A stretch of DNA of 64,000 nucleotides. It comes from Amaranthus tricolor (taxonomy: Eukaryota; Streptophyta; Magnoliopsida; Caryophyllales; Amaranthaceae). Under the pieces are notes generated by a model that ran no database searches, was not told the origin of the DNA, and saw only the letters and a list, made by a program, of their open reading frames with translations. Position numbers and translations under genes: made by a program. Where the stretch lies: positions 29,298,070 to 29,362,069 of the forward strand of contig NC_080050.1 in the NCBI RefSeq assembly GCF_026212465.1. The letters run 5' to 3'. Below are positions 61,701 through 64,000 of the stretch, one piece after another; the stretch's first letter is position 1; each line of letters starts with the position of its first letter.

Positions 61701-64000
61701 TGTTGCAAGTCAGGCAACCATATCTGCCACATTTTCAATCATAAAACAAGCTCTTGCTTTAGGATGCTTTCCAAGGGTGAAAGTAGTGCACACTTCAAAG
61801 AAATTTCTCGGGCAAGTATATATTCCAGATATTAACTGGATTCTTATGGTCCTCTGCATAGCTGTTACGGCTGGATTTAGGAACCAAAATCAGATTGGAA
61901 ATGCTTATGGTGAGTCAAAGTCTCTTATACTTTGCAAAATCCTGATTTGTGCTTTATGAAGTTATGTGGTTTCTACTTTATGTTTTGATAGTTTCTTGTT
62001 TTCATTGCCCATTTGGTACGGTATGGTGTGGTGTGGAACGCAAAGTACTAATCGTTTGAGACCCGCGGACCCATCATTGAGCACATATTATATATCTAGC
62101 TAAACATAATGGCAATATCTAGGTGAGCTTCCGCATGGAAGCTCTATCCATGTAGGTCATGATTAAGTTTTTTTTTTCCTGGAGTTCTATAATCGAAGTT
62201 TTTCATTGATCGTATCATCTTGATGAGACTCGGGCCATAGTGACAATGTAAACACAAATTAACGTGAGAGATTTGTACTTCACTTGCCACCTGATCTAAT
62301 ACTATATCATACAACTTAATATTAGTAAATTGAAATTAACGTGAGAGATTTGTACTTCACTTGCCACCCTATCTAATACCATATCATGCAACTTAATATT
62401 AGTGAATCGATATCTTTTCTTGTTTCTTTTCTCCAATTTTATCCTATATTATGTCCACTTATCCATCTTAGTATTCATCTTACCCATGGAATAAAAACTC
62501 GACCCGTTATGTAACTTGTTTGAGAGTTGTCACGACGTTCAGTCTCGTCATATAAGATATAACGGTGCATGAATTTTCATGGTCAAAACTTCGCGTTGAT
62601 CGTTAGTTCGTTAGGTAACGTGTAACGATCAATATGTCAACTGTTGTAATGTTTGTTGGAAAGAGATTATAGAATAATATCTTCCAATATCTCCCTTTAT
62701 TGTATATAGAAGTTCTTAATAAGTTATAACATCTCCCCTTGATATTTTCACTAATATCCCATGAACTTTAATTATTGACGATCATTTTAACTATAGTTAC
62801 TCGTAATTTTGATCATTAAACAATATAATTAAGTAATAAAGTTAATTAACTATCCACTAAAAGTACCTCAAATAGTGCACTTATAATATATTTTTTGGTA
62901 ATATAGTGCAATCATAATAGTTATGAGCGTATTAAACAAACTTCAAAATTCCCCTTATGTGTAATTTTTTTTCAAAAATTCACACCACGTCAACCACAAT
63001 TCACGCATACTCCGTTATAGTCGTTTCCGCAAACACATCTGCTATCGCGTTGTTTTTCCATTATCTCACTTACCCTCATCTTTCTATAACGATGTCTTTT
63101 GAAAAGCCCATATTTTTACTCATAGTAGTGTTGACCTTTTGACAATCCCGTAGAAATTCCTCTTTAAGCTTAGTGGCACACATCAGTCACATAATATTTT
63201 AGTTGTACCTTTCCATTTTAGGCATCCACTTTGTATCCTATGCTTCACATCTTATTCGGTATCTCCATTCTTGTGAACTTATAATTGAAATCACTTGAAA
63301 CAGTCACTCGGTTAAGATCATTTGTGCCAAAATGACATTTCATATACTCCATCTTTATACAAGTTTAGTAATTTGGTTTCGGTGCATCTTATTTTGACAG
63401 GTACAGCAGTTGTGATCGTCATGTTAGCCACCACATTCCTAATGATTTTAATCATGCTGTTGGTTTGGCGGTGGCATTGGATACTCGTCCTAATCTTCAC
63501 TGCTTTGTCTTTACTTGTGGAGCTAACGTACTTCTCGGCCGTACTCTTTAAAGTTGATCAAGGTGGATGGGTCCCACTTGTGATCGCAGCGGCCTTTCTC
63601 GTAGTCATGGTGGTTTGGCACTATGGAACCGTGAAACGCTATGAATTTGAAATGCATAGTAAAGTTTCGATGGCATGGATTCTCGGCCTCGGCCCAAGCT
63701 TAGGGCTCGTAAGGGTGCCAGGAATAGGTCTTGTGTACACCGAGCTAGCTGGTGGTGTCCCAAGCATTTTTTCTCATTTCATCACAAACTTGCCTGCCAT
63801 TCATTCAGTGGTCGTTTTTGTGTGCGTAAAATACCTTCCGGTATATACCGTCCCAGAAGACGAGCGCTTTCTTGTAAAACGAATAGGACCCAAGAACTTC
63901 CATATGTTCCGTTGTGTTGCGAGGTACGGTTACAAAGACCTCCATAAGAAAGACGATGATTTCGAGAAGAAGCTATTTCATAACCTCTTCATTTTCGTTC
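55765..64000 (+). CDS. KUP/HAK/KT potassium transporter (cut by window end)
   Basis: Exons 55765-55881, 57356-57581, 58065-58310, 59282-59332, 59489-59749, 60122-60289, 61655-61909 and 63401 onward join with GT/AG borders and steady phase, giving about 641 residues before the edge. The full family length is about 790. The N-terminus [20 protein letters not shown] is typical of the KUP10/KUP11 subgroup. The family signature [13 protein letters not shown] lies at residues 55-67. Further transport-core blocks are [63 protein letters not shown] and [20 protein letters not shown]. The last exon carries the remaining membrane segments and [18 protein letters not shown] of the cytosolic tail. These proteins move K+ (with H+) across the plasma membrane or tonoplast. 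The frame is intact. The gene begins about 1.2 kb after the Mutator-like element. Exact paralogue number and substrate affinity are not determined here. Confidence 0.95.
58940..59165 (-). repeat. Dispersed repeat family R2, copy 3 (inverted, diverged)
   Basis: In reverse it reads ACCGCGTTGTAAAGGTGT, AAAAAATCACG and ACCACATCACTCCCGTTACC, comparable to copies at 28695 and 45766, but with lower similarity. It is in KUP intron 3. Confidence 0.35.
60889..61080 (-). repeat. SINE-like dispersed repeat, copy C, with 36-bp duplication
   Basis: In reverse it matches copies A and B: ATGACCCTTGATAGCAAACC, AAATAAGAAGT and AACCAAAGAACTATAAACC. The tail part is exactly duplicated as two 36-bp units (60889-60924 and 60925-60960) that differ at the last base. 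It lies in the KUP intron between 60290 and 61654. Confidence 0.55.
61084..61393. mobile_element. MITE with CCGTTTGGT-type termini
   Basis: The left end TAACGCCCCGTTTGGTAATC pairs with the inverse of the right end TAACGGTCCGTTTGGTTATC (16 of 20), in a 310-bp unit. The interior contains ATTCCCATTACC at both ends in inverted orientation. The terminus shares CGTTTGGT with the PIF/Harbinger element at 7842, but the flanks do not give a clean TTA duplication. It is in a KUP intron. Confidence 0.65.
62259..62408 (+). repeat. 77-bp tandem repeat, two copies
   Basis: The unit begins TTAACGTGAGAGATTTGTAC at 62259 and again at 62336, about 95 per cent identical. It lies in the KUP intron between 61910 and 63400. 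Confidence 0.9.

Overview
The window is nuclear DNA from a flowering plant, most likely a eudicot. The genes have many spliced exons, AT-rich introns of up to 4.2 kb and plant-type families, and they are interleaved with several classes of transposable elements. I cannot name the species from the sequence. No rRNA, tRNA, CRISPR array or prokaryotic operon was seen. Five host loci read through exon by exon. From left to right they are: a LIP1-like small GTPase gene (1372-7486, +; first exon not found); a two-exon gene for a small plant membrane protein of unknown function (13143-15873, -); a complete 15-exon VPS16/VACUOLELESS1 gene (21193-35557, +); a tandem pair of LRS-type serpin loci, of which the first (36440-40525, +) is a pseudogene and the second (41605-47017, +) is intact; and the 5' three quarters or so of a KUP/HAK/KT potassium transporter gene (55765 to beyond 64000, +). 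VPS16 and LIP1 act in endomembrane trafficking and in small-GTPase and clock-related signalling, serpin is a protease inhibitor, and KUP moves potassium. There is no sign that the loci form a functional cluster. Mobile DNA fills much of the rest. A structurally complete PIF/Harbinger transposon (7842-11933), flanked by TTA on both sides, carries a spliced DDE transposase and a spliced Myb/SANT-like second ORF; both read open. A decayed Ty1/copia copy (16160-18690, -) lies between the unknown membrane protein and VPS16. A Ty3/gypsy remnant and gag-like inverted copies lie in a LIP1 intron. A 5.5-kb Mutator-like element (about 49082-54604) has long terminal inverted repeats and arrays of a 17-21 bp palindrome just inside both ends. 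It also has an intact small GRF-zinc-finger/coiled-coil gene on one strand and, on the other, a broken MuDR-type transposase joined head to tail to a plant-mobile-domain (PMD) coding region. Several MITEs, SINE-like repeats and tandem repeats sit in introns. The most unusual system is the Mutator-like element, because it combines regularly spaced subterminal palindromes, a transposase-PMD junction and a divergently transcribed GRF gene. The PIF/Harbinger element is the best candidate for a still-competent transposon. The serpin pair is a clear case of duplication followed by decay, with a reactive-centre change in the dead copy. Exon boundaries were placed by eye from GT/AG sites and reading-frame continuity. 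Family assignments come from recognising conserved motifs, not from database searches.
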